DNA of 64,000 nucleotides from Wocania_A spongiicola (GTDB taxonomy: Bacteria > Bacteroidota > Bacteroidia > Flavobacteriales > Flavobacteriaceae), in the NCBI RefSeq assembly GCF_023502325.1, contig NZ_JAMFLZ010000002.1, forward strand, positions 186,001-250,000. Direction: 5' to 3'. Positions within the stretch are counted from its first letter, which is position 1; each line of letters starts with the position of its first letter. Position numbers and translations under genes: made by a program. Below are positions 25,231 to 34,540 of this stretch, one piece after another. The notes beneath the pieces were generated by a model. The model ran no database searches. It saw only the letters and a program-made list of their open reading frames with translations, and was not told where the DNA came from.

Positions 25231-25764
25231 TTACTTTTTTTTAATACTTAAATCTACCTTATGTTCAACATTTTTCAAACTGTCTACTATATGTTCAATA
25301 TTTATATCATAAGAATGATTATAAAGTTTGGTTAATTCATCCAAGATCATTTTTTTCTTTTTCGCTATTGATAGTGCCGTTCTATAAAAATTAAATATTC
25401 CTATTGCTCTCCCTAATGGTATTAATGCGATAACAAATATTATAATTGAAATCGTTGAGATAAAGCCTTTGTTAAAAATATATTGGGTTAAAACATAGTT
25501 TAGAATAAGAATAAAAACTCCTATTGTTGAATAAATTATTATATGACCAAATGTGTCTGTTTTAGTTTTTAATACTGATTCATATTCAATGTTTATAGTT
25601 TTAATTTTTTCTTTGTAAGCTTCATCCAAATATATGTTAATACATTTATTATTAAATTTTGGACGTTTCATATCCAAGCCGCAAAAAACCCCTTTATTAA
25701 AATCAAAATGCATATTGTCACAAAGCTTGCAATGATCAGAGTTTTTTAAAATAGATTTATTCAT
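25231..25764 (-). CDS. Membrane protein with Cys4 motif, unknown function
   Basis: 177 residues. Four cysteines (CKLC at 12-15, Cys28 in FCGLDMKRPKF, Cys41) at the N-terminus look like a small zinc site. Two membrane helices (~72-92 and ~98-118) and a C-terminal helical tail follow. The family is not recognised. It is inserted between the MoxR and DUF58 genes, which are usually adjacent, 15 bases from one and 10 from the other, so it is probably part of the operon. Confidence 0.7.
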   Translation of the reverse strand: MNKSILKNSDHCKLCDNMHFDFNKGVFCGLDMKRPKFNNKCINIYLDEAYKEKIKTINIEYESVLKTKTDTFGHIIIYSTIGVFILILNYVLTQYIFNKGFISTISIIIFVIALIPLGRAIGIFNFYRTALSIAKKKKMILDELTKLYNHSYDINIEHIVDSLKNVEHKVDLSIKKK

Positions 25765-25779
25765 TTTAATGGATTTTTA

Positions 25780-26850
25780 TCAACGAGGAATCTCAACAGT
25801 TTCAATAATTTGTTTAATAATTTGTTTGCTAGATACACCTTCCATTTCGCGTTCTGGCGTTACAATAACTCTGTGGTGTAAAACAGGAATTGCGGCTCGT
25901 TTTATATCTTCAGGAGTTACAAAATCGCGCCCAGACATAGCTGCAAAAGCTTTACTAGATTTTAGTATAGCTATTGAAGCTCTTGGTGAAGCCCCTAAAT
26001 ATAAAAAACGATTACTACGTGTAGCTACAATAAGTTCTGCTATATATTTTAGTAAATGTTCTTCTACCAAAATTTGTGTAACTAAATTTTGATACTCTGC
26101 TATTTGTTTAGCAGTTAAAAAAGATGAAATAGTTTCTGTCTTTTCAGTGTCTCTTAGCTGGTGTTCTCTTGAAAGAATTTCAATCTCTTCATCTAAATTT
26201 GGATAATCCACATCAATTTTAAATAAAAATCGGTCTAACTGTGCCTCTGGTAAGCGATAGGTTCCTTCTTGTTCTACAGGGTTTTGAGTTGCCAAAACCA
26301 TGAAAGGGGATTCTAATTTAAATTTGTTACCATCTATTGTTATTTGCTGTTCTTCCATCACTTCAAACAAAGCAGCTTGAGTTTTAGCAGGTGCTCTATT
26401 AATTTCGTCTATTAAAATCATATTAGAAAAAATAGGCCCTTTTTTAAATTCAAATTCAGAGTCTTTTAAATTGAAAACTGAGGTTCCCAAAATATCACTA
26501 GGCATTAAATCTGGTGTAAATTGAATACGGCTAAAACCAACACTTAATGACTTTGCCAATAGTTTTGCGGTAATGGTTTTTGCAACACCCGGAACACCCT
26601 CAATAAGCGAATGCCCTTTTGCTAAAAGTGATGCAATTAGCATGTCTACCATGTCTTTTTGACCAACAATTACCTTCCCAACTTCATGTTTTATTTTTTC
26701 AACACTATTTTGAAGCTCGGTTAAATCCAAACGGCTTTTAAATTGTAAATCGTTAGTTTCTTTAAGGGCACTATCGTCTATTGATGATACTACGTCTTCT
26801 GGCTTAGGTATAAAATCTTGATGGTCTTTCTCTTCTTTATTTTCGTCCAT
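25780..26850 (-). CDS. MoxR-family AAA+ ATPase
   Basis: 356 residues. Walker A is GVPGVAKT and Walker B is MILIDEINRAPAKTQAALFEVMEE; sensor and arginine-finger motifs (ATQNPVEQEGTYRLPEAQLDRF) are present. MoxR ATPases act as chaperones that activate or assemble partner proteins such as those with von Willebrand A domains. Neighbours DUF58, DUF4350, DUF4129, SpoIIM and RDD are the standard Bacteroidetes context. It follows the DUF4350 gene by two bases. Confidence 0.95.
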   Translation of the reverse strand: MDENKEEKDHQDFIPKPEDVVSSIDDSALKETNDLQFKSRLDLTELQNSVEKIKHEVGKVIVGQKDMVDMLIASLLAKGHSLIEGVPGVAKTITAKLLAKSLSVGFSRIQFTPDLMPSDILGTSVFNLKDSEFEFKKGPIFSNMILIDEINRAPAKTQAALFEVMEEQQITIDGNKFKLESPFMVLATQNPVEQEGTYRLPEAQLDRFLFKIDVDYPNLDEEIEILSREHQLRDTEKTETISSFLTAKQIAEYQNLVTQILVEEHLLKYIAELIVATRSNRFLYLGASPRASIAILKSSKAFAAMSGRDFVTPEDIKRAAIPVLHHRVIVTPEREMEGVSSKQIIKQIIETVEIPR

Positions 26851-26852
26851 AA

Positions 26853-28058
26853 TTAGTTTAAATAAAAAGCTTCAATTTGCTTGTTCAGTTTTATTAGGTT
26901 GTCTTCAAAAAACTCATTTTTAGTGCGTAACCAATTTATAAAATCAATTAGTTTTTTGACGTCTTCTTTTTTCTTTCCTGTTTTCGAAGCTAATTTTACT
27001 ATAAATTCTTCATTCAAAATGGTAGTGTCTATATTAAAATCGGTTCGAATGCGTTCCAAAAAGTACGTTATTTTTTTATCTACTAAGTTTTTATGATCCT
27101 GAGTTTCAAAATATAGATTAGAAATAGTTTTAACAAAAGCTACGGTTGTATTTTGCAATGGTTTTATAATTTTAATAATGCGTTGCCTGCGTTTAGCATT
27201 AAAAACCATAAAAAGAATACCAAAAATTAAGGCTGTGTACCAAGCCCACTTAAAAGATAATTGTTCTAAAAACCAACTTAGGTTTGATTTCTTTTCAACA
27301 TTCCCATCATATCCGGTTTGTATTTTGGTATAGGAGTCAAAATACACATCATTTTCTGGTAAATAGGAAATAATACCTTCTGCGTATTTATACCTGCCCT
27401 CTTTTAAAAGGTTGTAATTGGTAAAGGCTTTTGGCTCTAAATGAAGATATATTTTTCCTTCTCCAAAAGGGGCTTCAATAAAATTTATATGTTTATAATC
27501 AATTTTGGAATGCCCTAAAACTTTATAGTTTATAGTATCGAAATTAGAAAAATAATTGTCGCCTTCATTTCTATCAATAGTAATATCTTTTATGTCGAGG
27601 TATTTTAAAGATTGATATGAAATACTATCTTTTGTGTTCTCAATATATTCAACATCAAAGTTTAATGTGTCATGAATTTTTTGAGTAAAGTAGTAATCTG
27701 ATATAAAAAGCGTATTTCCGGAGTCGACAAAATGTAATAATTCATCAATAGAATCGTCTTCTAAATAATCAGAATTTCCAATAATAACAAAGCTTCCTTC
27801 AGCAACATGGTCGCCATAACTGTCTTCAGAGTGCGCTTGTAAATAACTATCAGGTTGATGGTAAACTGTTCTAACTTTATGGTTTTTAAAAAGGCTAGGA
27901 AGCTCTTTGTAAAAAACACTTACACCGTAAGGCTTATTACTTTTTTCATTAAAAGACTCTTCCCAATCAACTGTTTTTGTAGATTTTATACTAAAAGTAA
28001 CAGCAGCTGTAACAATTAAAGCGGCAATAATGAAAAGTATAGGCAGCGCTTTCTTCAT
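26853..28058 (-). CDS. DUF4350 membrane protein
   Basis: 401 residues: an N-terminal membrane helix, an extracytoplasmic DUF4350 region (residues ~30-230, with NKPYGVSVFYKELPSLF and an LFISDYYF strand), a second helix near 270-287 (WYTALIFGILFMVFN) and a basic helical cytoplasmic tail. The function is unknown. It overlaps the DUF4129 stop by one base (TAATG), so translation is coupled. Confidence 0.85.
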   Translation of the reverse strand: MKKALPILFIIAALIVTAAVTFSIKSTKTVDWEESFNEKSNKPYGVSVFYKELPSLFKNHKVRTVYHQPDSYLQAHSEDSYGDHVAEGSFVIIGNSDYLEDDSIDELLHFVDSGNTLFISDYYFTQKIHDTLNFDVEYIENTKDSISYQSLKYLDIKDITIDRNEGDNYFSNFDTINYKVLGHSKIDYKHINFIEAPFGEGKIYLHLEPKAFTNYNLLKEGRYKYAEGIISYLPENDVYFDSYTKIQTGYDGNVEKKSNLSWFLEQLSFKWAWYTALIFGILFMVFNAKRRQRIIKIIKPLQNTTVAFVKTISNLYFETQDHKNLVDKKITYFLERIRTDFNIDTTILNEEFIVKLASKTGKKKEDVKKLIDFINWLRTKNEFFEDNLIKLNKQIEAFYLN

Positions 28059-28780
28059 TACTTCACCTGAGTTAAAAGGGTTACAAAATGATGTCTAGCT
28101 TTATTGTATTCATTAAGATTTAAAGGAAATTCACCATACCAAATGTAGTTGTATAAATAAGAAATGTAAGCAAACTTTTTACTGAATGGTTTTTGACTTA
28201 TTTCATTTAAATACTCTGTATTGGTTTTATCGTCTTCAAATTTTATATGATTTTTTATGCTTAAGTTTTTTAAAACTAGCAAATAATAATACCGAATGGC
28301 TAATCTAAAATTGTTGTTGTTTTCAGCATTTTGTATAAGAGAATTAATATCTGCATTTTCAATATTCTCTGCGGTTATATCTTCGTAATCGTTAAGTGTT
28401 CTATTTTGCTTAGATGAAAATAAACCAGAACCACCTTCGTTAAGTAAAATGTATACTAAATAGATTACAGCCATTGCTAATGCCAAATAAAATAACCAAG
28501 CAAAAGGCCCTAAGTTAATACTGAAACTATCAGAATCATTTCGTTCTTTTATAGATGGGTTGCCGTTTTTATAATCTTCATATTTTCCAGAACCGCCTTG
28601 AGATTGGTTTACAACTTCTTTACCTTCATAATTATATTTTCTATTTGAATAACGCGTTTTAAAATCGTCATCAAACTTTCTGATTTGATTAGGCTCTTGA
28701 AAAGTAGAAAGACCAAAAGCATTTTGAGGATTTGCAAAAATCAAAATCAGAAAAATAATATGTAATCTTATTATTTTCAA
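28058..28780 (-). CDS. DUF4129 domain membrane protein
   Basis: 240 residues, signal peptide or anchor at the N-terminus, a membrane helix at about 95-115, and a cytoplasmic helical domain with FRLAIRYYYLLVLKNL typical of DUF4129. The only plausible start is TTG 28780, which overlaps the SpoIIM stop (TTGA); there is no ATG nearby in frame. DUF4129 proteins recur beside MoxR and DUF58. Confidence 0.83.
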   Translation of the reverse strand: MKIIRLHIIFLILIFANPQNAFGLSTFQEPNQIRKFDDDFKTRYSNRKYNYEGKEVVNQSQGGSGKYEDYKNGNPSIKERNDSDSFSINLGPFAWLFYLALAMAVIYLVYILLNEGGSGLFSSKQNRTLNDYEDITAENIENADINSLIQNAENNNNFRLAIRYYYLLVLKNLSIKNHIKFEDDKTNTEYLNEISQKPFSKKFAYISYLYNYIWYGEFPLNLNEYNKARHHFVTLLTQVK

Positions 28781-29766
28781 ATAGAAGATTGATTTAAAAT
28801 AGGTAGTTGAGTAATTTCTTTTTGCACTTTGAAAGGATAAATTAAATAATAATAGCTAATAGTTCCGAGGGTAATTAAAATGATTCCAACCGATAACCAA
28901 TGGGGCATTATATTAGAATAGCGCGTTATGAAGCCTTCTAAAAAACCAGCAAAAAAGGTAAAAGGGAAGGTGCTTATTAAAATTTTTACACCAGTTTTAG
29001 CACCATTTTTAAAAGAAGTGTATCTAGAGTGTGTACCAGGAAATAAAATGCTAGCACCAAGAATTAATCCGGCAGCAGCTTCAATAACTATAGCAAAAAT
29101 TTCCATAGAACCATGAATCCAAATACCACGGACACTTTCCCAAAAGACTTCTTTTTCGTAAAAAAAATACTGAAAAGAACCTAGCATAATACAATTTTTA
29201 AACATAATATACAGTGTGCCAATACCTCCAAATACACCCAATATAAAAGCTATAATCCCTACTCGTAAATTATTAATAGTAATACCAATAAAACTGCCCC
29301 AATTACTACCGCTTTTATAAACCGCTACAGGGTCACCAGCTTCAATGTTTTCAATGGACATATTTACATAATTGTCGCCTAAAACTGAACGTACAAACTC
29401 TCCATCATTTGCAGCTGAAATCACTCCAATGAAAGTAAAAGCAAAGAAAATGATGAAAGCGATGTAAATAAATTTTCGATATTCATAACAAATTAAAGGG
29501 ACTTCGGTTTTCCAAAACTCAATAAATCGGTTTGTGTTTTCTCTTTTGGTTTTGTAAATTTTTTGAAAAGCTTTGGCAGCAAGTTGATTTAAATACACAA
29601 TCACCTTACTTTTAGGGTAATAGGTTTGTGCGTAAGCCAAATCGTTAATTAAATGAATGTATTGAGATGCAAGTTCGTCGGGGTCTTTAAAATCATTATT
29701 AAAAATAGCGGCCTCAAAACTCAGCCATTTTTCTTTATTTTGTTTGATGAATGAAACTTCCCTCAT
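28777..29766 (-). CDS. SpoIIM-family membrane protein
   Basis: 329 residues. After a cytoplasmic helical N-terminus come about six membrane helices, with FLEGFITR and HGSMEIFAIVIEAAAGL as in the stage II sporulation protein M family. Non-sporulating Bacteroidetes carry this protein in the MoxR cluster, so its role here is not sporulation. It is the first gene of the minus-strand operon and is divergent from the RDD gene (24-base gap, so the promoters must overlap). Confidence 0.9.
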   Translation of the reverse strand: MREVSFIKQNKEKWLSFEAAIFNNDFKDPDELASQYIHLINDLAYAQTYYPKSKVIVYLNQLAAKAFQKIYKTKRENTNRFIEFWKTEVPLICYEYRKFIYIAFIIFFAFTFIGVISAANDGEFVRSVLGDNYVNMSIENIEAGDPVAVYKSGSNWGSFIGITINNLRVGIIAFILGVFGGIGTLYIMFKNCIMLGSFQYFFYEKEVFWESVRGIWIHGSMEIFAIVIEAAAGLILGASILFPGTHSRYTSFKNGAKTGVKILISTFPFTFFAGFLEGFITRYSNIMPHWLSVGIILITLGTISYYYLIYPFKVQKEITQLPILNQSSI

Positions 29767-29790
29767 ATATTTGATAAATTAAAATATAAA

Positions 29791-30510
29791 ATGTCAGAGT
29801 TACAAATTAACACGACCCAAAATGTAAAAATAAAATTCACAGCTGCAGGAGCAGGAGAACGTTTATTAGCATTTATAATAGATACAGCCATTAAAATTGG
29901 TTATTTGTTAGTTTTAAATTGGACTTTTGGTGCATTTGAAAACATGGATGAATGGTCTCAAATAGCCATTAACACTGTATTAAGTTTCCCTGTAATGTTC
30001 TACACCTTAGTTTTAGAATCACTTTTGGAAGGACAAACCATTGGCAAACGCGCTTTAAAAATTAGAGTTGTAAAAATTGATGGTTATCAAGCTTCATTGG
30101 CAGATTATGTGGTACGTTGGTTTTTTAGGATAGTAGATGTTTACATTTTTGGTTTAGGCTTTTTTGTAATAATGTTTAGTAAAAAACAACAGCGACTAGG
30201 TGATATGGTTGCTGGGACAGCAGTTATTGCTTTAAAAGATAAAGTTAATATTAGCCACACTATTCTAGAAAATTTAAAAACTGATTATAAGCCAACATAT
30301 CCAAATGTTATTAAATTATCAGATAATGATGCACGAATTATTAAAGATACATTTACTGTTGCTAAGGCATCTAAAGATTATCAAACTTTAATAAAGCTTA
30401 GAAATAAATTAATTGAAGTAGTGGAGATTAAAAACGTAAAACAAAGAACAGATATTGAATTTATTGATGTTATTTTAAAAGATTATAATTTTTACACTCA
30501 AAATATGTAA
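29791..30510 (+). CDS. RDD-family membrane protein
   Basis: 239 residues. The RDD domain is seen in AGAGERLLAFIIDTAIKIGYLL and GQTIGKRALKIRVVKIDG, with four membrane helices in residues 20-150, and a soluble C-terminal helical region. RDD proteins are possible transporters of small ions or solutes. Divergent partner of the SpoIIM gene. Confidence 0.9.
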   Translation: MSELQINTTQNVKIKFTAAGAGERLLAFIIDTAIKIGYLLVLNWTFGAFENMDEWSQIAINTVLSFPVMFYTLVLESLLEGQTIGKRALKIRVVKIDGYQASLADYVVRWFFRIVDVYIFGLGFFVIMFSKKQQRLGDMVAGTAVIALKDKVNISHTILENLKTDYKPTYPNVIKLSDNDARIIKDTFTVAKASKDYQTLIKLRNKLIEVVEIKNVKQRTDIEFIDVILKDYNFYTQNM

Positions 30511-30553
30511 GCAGAGAACCAATTTTTGCAAAGCAAAATTGTGTGAATCGCTT

Positions 30554-30585
30554 ATCCCGAGATTGTCTCGGGATCTCATTTTTTG
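30554..30585 (+). terminator. Terminator after the RDD gene
   Basis: ATCCCGAGA (30554-30562) pairs perfectly with TCTCGGGAT (30566-30574) across a 3-base loop, with T residues shortly downstream. A weaker hairpin (CAATTTTTGC/GCAAAATTG) precedes it. Confidence 0.82.
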
Positions 30586-30660
30586 AAGTTAGATACTAAG
30601 AGTTGAATAATTTTAAGAACTACTTTCGAGTTTATTTCAGAAACAGATTAATTAAAAAAT

Positions 30661-31263
30661 ATGTTTTATACCATAGATATTTTAGGAACTATTGCTTTTG
30701 CCATTTCTGGTGTCCTTATTGCCATTAATAAAAAAATGGATTTATTTGGAATACTTATAATTGCTTTTGTAACAGCTGTAGGAGGTGGCACACTTCGAGA
30801 CTTGCTTATTGGAGAAACACCAGTGAGCTGGATGAAAGATATGACATTTACATACACAATTATAGCTTCAGCAATTTTTGCAATTATCTTTAGAAGTAAA
30901 ATAAATTATTTAAGAACTTCATTGTTTTTGTTCGATACCATTGGTATTGGTTTATATACTGTAGTAGGTATTGATAAAGGAATCAATGCAGGATTGCACC
31001 CAATAATTTGTATAGCATTGGGGACGATGACCGCCAGCTTTGGTGGTGTAATTAGAGATATTTTATGCAACGAAATACCTGTTATTTTTAGAAAAGAAAT
31101 ATATGCGACAGCTTGTATTCTTGGAGGGATAACATATTTTTTATTAAGCGAATTACCAATAGAAAACAATTGGGTTTTTATAATCGCTGGCATAGTTGTA
31201 ATCCTTACAAGGTTATTAGCAGTAAAATTTAAAATTGCCTTACCAACTATATATAAAAGCTAA
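30661..31263 (+). CDS. TRIC-type cation channel (UPF0126)
   Basis: 200 residues, about seven membrane helices. The two homologous halves show AFAISGVLIA / AVGGGTLRDLLIGE and GTMTASFGGVIRDILCNE, the duplicated motif of the trimeric intracellular cation channel family (YicG/UPF0126). It is a single gene, followed seven bases later by repeat copy B. Confidence 0.9.
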   Translation: MFYTIDILGTIAFAISGVLIAINKKMDLFGILIIAFVTAVGGGTLRDLLIGETPVSWMKDMTFTYTIIASAIFAIIFRSKINYLRTSLFLFDTIGIGLYTVVGIDKGINAGLHPIICIALGTMTASFGGVIRDILCNEIPVIFRKEIYATACILGGITYFLLSELPIENNWVFIIAGIVVILTRLLAVKFKIALPTIYKS

Positions 31264-31270
31264 TTTATTT

Positions 31271-31434
31271 GGGCGTTACTTTTTGAAAAAAACAAAAAGT
31301 CGGGCTTTCCAATACAATCTTTTTAAAGTGCCATTGCGTGGAGTGAATGCCATGCAATTTGTATAAGCTTGGTTTAATACATTATATATAGCGTTATTCT
31401 TTTTAAAAAGGATTTCCATTACAATCCCTAACGC
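31271..31434 (+). repeat. Dispersed 3'-end repeat, copy B
   Basis: Begins GGGCGTTAC seven bases after the channel gene stop, then GTCGGGCTTTCCAATAC, and ends with AAAGGATTTCCATTACAATC and CCTAACGC. GGATT and AATCC near the end can pair. It is the longest of three copies; the middle is unlike the others. Confidence 0.82.
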
Positions 31435-31445
31435 GAAACCGTTTC

Positions 31446-31481
31446 AAAGTAAAAGCCATACTATTTTGCATGGCTTTTACT
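31446..31481. terminator. Hairpin after repeat B, terminator of the M3 peptidase gene
   Basis: AGTAAAAGCCAT (31448-31459) pairs with ATGGCTTTTACT (31470-31481) around a 10-base loop; usable on the minus strand for the peptidase gene that ends at 31506. Confidence 0.75.
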
Positions 31482-31505
31482 CATTAATATCTAGTGTTTT
31501 ATTTT

Positions 31506-33665
31506 TTAATTATTTGGTACAGGAAAGCCTCTATCTCTTAATAAAGCCTCTATTTTGGCATCACGACCTCTAAACTTTCTAAACGCTTCCGCAGGATCCA
31601 TAGAGTTTCTCGGTGCAAATAAATACTTTACTAATTTATCAGCTATATCTTTATCATAAAAACCATCAGGAGCTTCTTTAAATGCTTCAGAGGCATCACT
31701 TGTTAAAACATCAGCCCACATATAGCCATAATATGCCGTAGCATAACCTTCACCAGAAAAAACATGTCCAAAATGTGGTGTTCTATGGCGCATTGGTAAT
31801 TCTTTAGGCATTTTTAGTTCTGCCAATGTTTCCCGTTCAAATTTGTCAATATCAATGTTTGTTGGATCTGCCAAGTGTAGCTTCATATCCATAATGGCAG
31901 ATGCTAAATACTCTGTAGTAGCAAAGCCTTGATTAAAAGTAGATGCTTTTTTAATTTTTGCTACTAAATTTGCAGGAATTGGCTCTCCTGTTTTATAATG
32001 CACTAAAAACTGATTAATAACTTCGTCTGTAGATAACCAACGCTCTAACAACTGACTTTGAAATTCGGTATAATCTCTAACACCTCCATTTAAAGTTGGG
32101 TATTTTACATTTGATGAAAAGAAGTGTAAAGCGTGTCCAAACTCATGAAAAAACGTATTGGCATCGTCCCACGAAACTAAAACAGCTTCTCCAGGGGCAG
32201 CTTTTACAAAGTTAGAATTATTTGAAGCTAATACATTTGTTTTTCCATCATACGTGGTATGACTTCTATAGGTTGTTGCCCATGCTCCAGAACGTTTTCC
32301 TTCGCGAGCAAACGGATCTAAATACCACAAGCCTATATGTGCTCCAGAACCTTTATCGGTTACTTCCCAAACATTAACATCTGGATGAAATACTGGAACA
32401 CTACCTTCTTTAACTGGAGTGAATTTATAATTAAACAAACGCCCAGCCGTGTAAAATAATGCTTGAGTTAATTTATCTAATTGCAAGTATTGTTTAACTT
32501 CATCACTATCTAAATTATACTTCTTTTTACGCACTTTTTCAGCGTAATATCTGTAATCCCAAGGTTCAATAGTAATATTATCATCATTAGCATTTGCTAT
32601 AGCTTGCATATCTGCTACTTCTTCAGCCACACGACCAATGGCGGCAGGCCAAACAGCATTCATTAATCCCATAGCGTTTTCTGGGTTTTTAGCCATACGA
32701 TCTTGCAATCTCCAATCTGCATAATTATCGTAGCCCAATAATCCTACACGCTCTTTACGTAGTTTTAAAATTTTGGCTATGATTTGATTATTATCATATT
32801 CATCGCCATTATCACCTCGAGAATAGTAGTTAGTCCAGACTTTTTTACGAAGTTCACGCTCAGTAGAATAAGTTAGAAACGGATCCATTGATGAACGAGT
32901 GTTTGTAATAGCATACTTTCCGTCTTGTCCTTTGTCAGTAGCAATTTTAGCAGCAGATTTTATAAAACCTTCGCTTAAACCACCCAATTGGTCTTTGGAT
33001 AGGTAGGTAACATAGTTTTCTTCGTCATGTAGTACGTTGTTAGAAAAATCATTGTAAAGGCTTGATAACTCTTTATTTATTTCTGCATAGCGTTTCTTTT
33101 TTTCTGCATCAAGATTAGCACCATTCATTTCAAAACGTTTGTAAATTAAATCAACTACACGTTGCTGATCTGCCTCTAAAGGTGATTTTTGCGAAGCATC
33201 ATAAACCGTTTTTATACGCTTGAATAGTTTTTCGTTTTGAGATATTTTTGATCTATATTCAGATAGTTTAGGAGTCAACTCTCCTCTAACTTTTCTAAAT
33301 TCAGGAGAACTCATGTTACTACTTAAAATACCGTAATATGAGAATATTCTATTTAATTCCTCGCCAGAGCGTTCCATTTCTACAATAGTGTTTTCAAAAG
33401 TTGGCGATTCAGCATTATTTGCAATGGCATCAATATCTTTTAAGCTTAGCTTCATGCCGATTTCAATAGCTTCTTTGATGTCTTCAACCTTCATTTTGTC
33501 AAAAGCAGGAACGCCTTCGTACAATCCAGTCCATTCTTGAAGTAATGTGTTATCATTCATAGACAATGTGTCTTTTTTCGAGTCAGTTTTGGCACCATCT
33601 TTACAGCTAATAACTGAAAGTAATACACAAAAAACCAAAGGTTTAATTAGTGTTTTAGTATTCAT
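31506..33665 (-). CDS. M3 family peptidyl-dipeptidase, lipoprotein
   Basis: 719 residues. A lipoprotein signal ends in VISC (Cys21), so the enzyme is exported and lipid-anchored. The zinc site HEFGH in TFFHEFGHALH lies near residues 505-509, with the third ligand glutamate further on. The sequence resembles the Dcp/oligopeptidase A group (M3A), which removes dipeptides from peptides. The length is normal. Single gene with its own hairpin. Confidence 0.93.
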   Translation of the reverse strand: MNTKTLIKPLVFCVLLSVISCKDGAKTDSKKDTLSMNDNTLLQEWTGLYEGVPAFDKMKVEDIKEAIEIGMKLSLKDIDAIANNAESPTFENTIVEMERSGEELNRIFSYYGILSSNMSSPEFRKVRGELTPKLSEYRSKISQNEKLFKRIKTVYDASQKSPLEADQQRVVDLIYKRFEMNGANLDAEKKKRYAEINKELSSLYNDFSNNVLHDEENYVTYLSKDQLGGLSEGFIKSAAKIATDKGQDGKYAITNTRSSMDPFLTYSTERELRKKVWTNYYSRGDNGDEYDNNQIIAKILKLRKERVGLLGYDNYADWRLQDRMAKNPENAMGLMNAVWPAAIGRVAEEVADMQAIANANDDNITIEPWDYRYYAEKVRKKKYNLDSDEVKQYLQLDKLTQALFYTAGRLFNYKFTPVKEGSVPVFHPDVNVWEVTDKGSGAHIGLWYLDPFAREGKRSGAWATTYRSHTTYDGKTNVLASNNSNFVKAAPGEAVLVSWDDANTFFHEFGHALHFFSSNVKYPTLNGGVRDYTEFQSQLLERWLSTDEVINQFLVHYKTGEPIPANLVAKIKKASTFNQGFATTEYLASAIMDMKLHLADPTNIDIDKFERETLAELKMPKELPMRHRTPHFGHVFSGEGYATAYYGYMWADVLTSDASEAFKEAPDGFYDKDIADKLVKYLFAPRNSMDPAEAFRKFRGRDAKIEALLRDRGFPVPNN

Positions 33666-33792
33666 TTTTAGTTTGAGTTTTTAAAGTTTTGTAAGGTATT
33701 GAATTAACTTATAATTTTTTATAATATTAAGTTAAAAAGGAGAGGTGATCTCTCATAAAGGAAGGGAGTAAGTACTAATCTTTCTAGGTAGA

Positions 33793-34497
33793 TTAATCAA
33801 TAATTTCCACATTGCGGATATAGATATTCCTTAAAGGCCAATCGGCTTCATCGGTTTCAACAGCCGCAATTTTATCAACAACATCCATACCCTTGATAAC
33901 TTTACCAAATATAGTATAATCTCCATCTAAAAAATGTGCCCCACCACGTTGCTGCACTATGAAAAATTCGAAAGGTGATGCTAGTTTATGCGGATTATCA
34001 ATTTCACTACTAGGCATTGATATAACACCTCTATCATGTTTAAAACCTCGTTTTGTATCGGTTGGTAATAGGTATCTGCCAATATTTACTCGTTTTTTTC
34101 CAGTTTTTCTGTCGTCGCTATTTCCCGCCTGTACTATAAAATTATCAATGGCACGATAAAATTGTGTGTCATTAAAATATTTTTGTTTCGTTAAAAAGAT
34201 AAAATTAGAACGATGAAATTTAGTCTCATTAAATAATAAAATATCAATAGCTCCAAAATCTGTAGTTATACGTACTTTATTCTCTTTATTATGCTTATCA
34301 TATTCTAAAAAAAATGACATCGCATTTTTGGAGTTTAGTTTAGGGAATTCACGTTTGTCTTCTTCTGTAACAATAGTTTTAGCCTCTTTTTTTGAAGATG
34401 GAGCCTCAGAAACTATAGGGTTATTTTTCTTTTTAGATTGTTTATCTTCACAATTCAAAAAAAATAAAAAAAGTAAAAAGAATAATTTAAAACGCAT
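33793..34497 (-). CDS. Cyclophilin-type peptidyl-prolyl isomerase, lipoprotein
   Basis: 234 residues with a lipoprotein signal ending in FLNC (Cys16). The cyclophilin domain (~residues 70-234) has FYRAIDNFIVQAGN with the catalytic arginine, FEFFIVQQ and FGKVIKGMDVVDKIA. It catalyses cis-trans isomerisation of proline bonds in exported proteins. A second, longer cyclophilin lies at 60984. Confidence 0.92.
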   Translation of the reverse strand: MRFKLFFLLFLFFLNCEDKQSKKKNNPIVSEAPSSKKEAKTIVTEEDKREFPKLNSKNAMSFFLEYDKHNKENKVRITTDFGAIDILLFNETKFHRSNFIFLTKQKYFNDTQFYRAIDNFIVQAGNSDDRKTGKKRVNIGRYLLPTDTKRGFKHDRGVISMPSSEIDNPHKLASPFEFFIVQQRGGAHFLDGDYTIFGKVIKGMDVVDKIAAVETDEADWPLRNIYIRNVEIID

Positions 34498-34540
34498 TTA
34501 AATAATTTTTAATCGATACCAAAAATAAATAATTCAGTTT

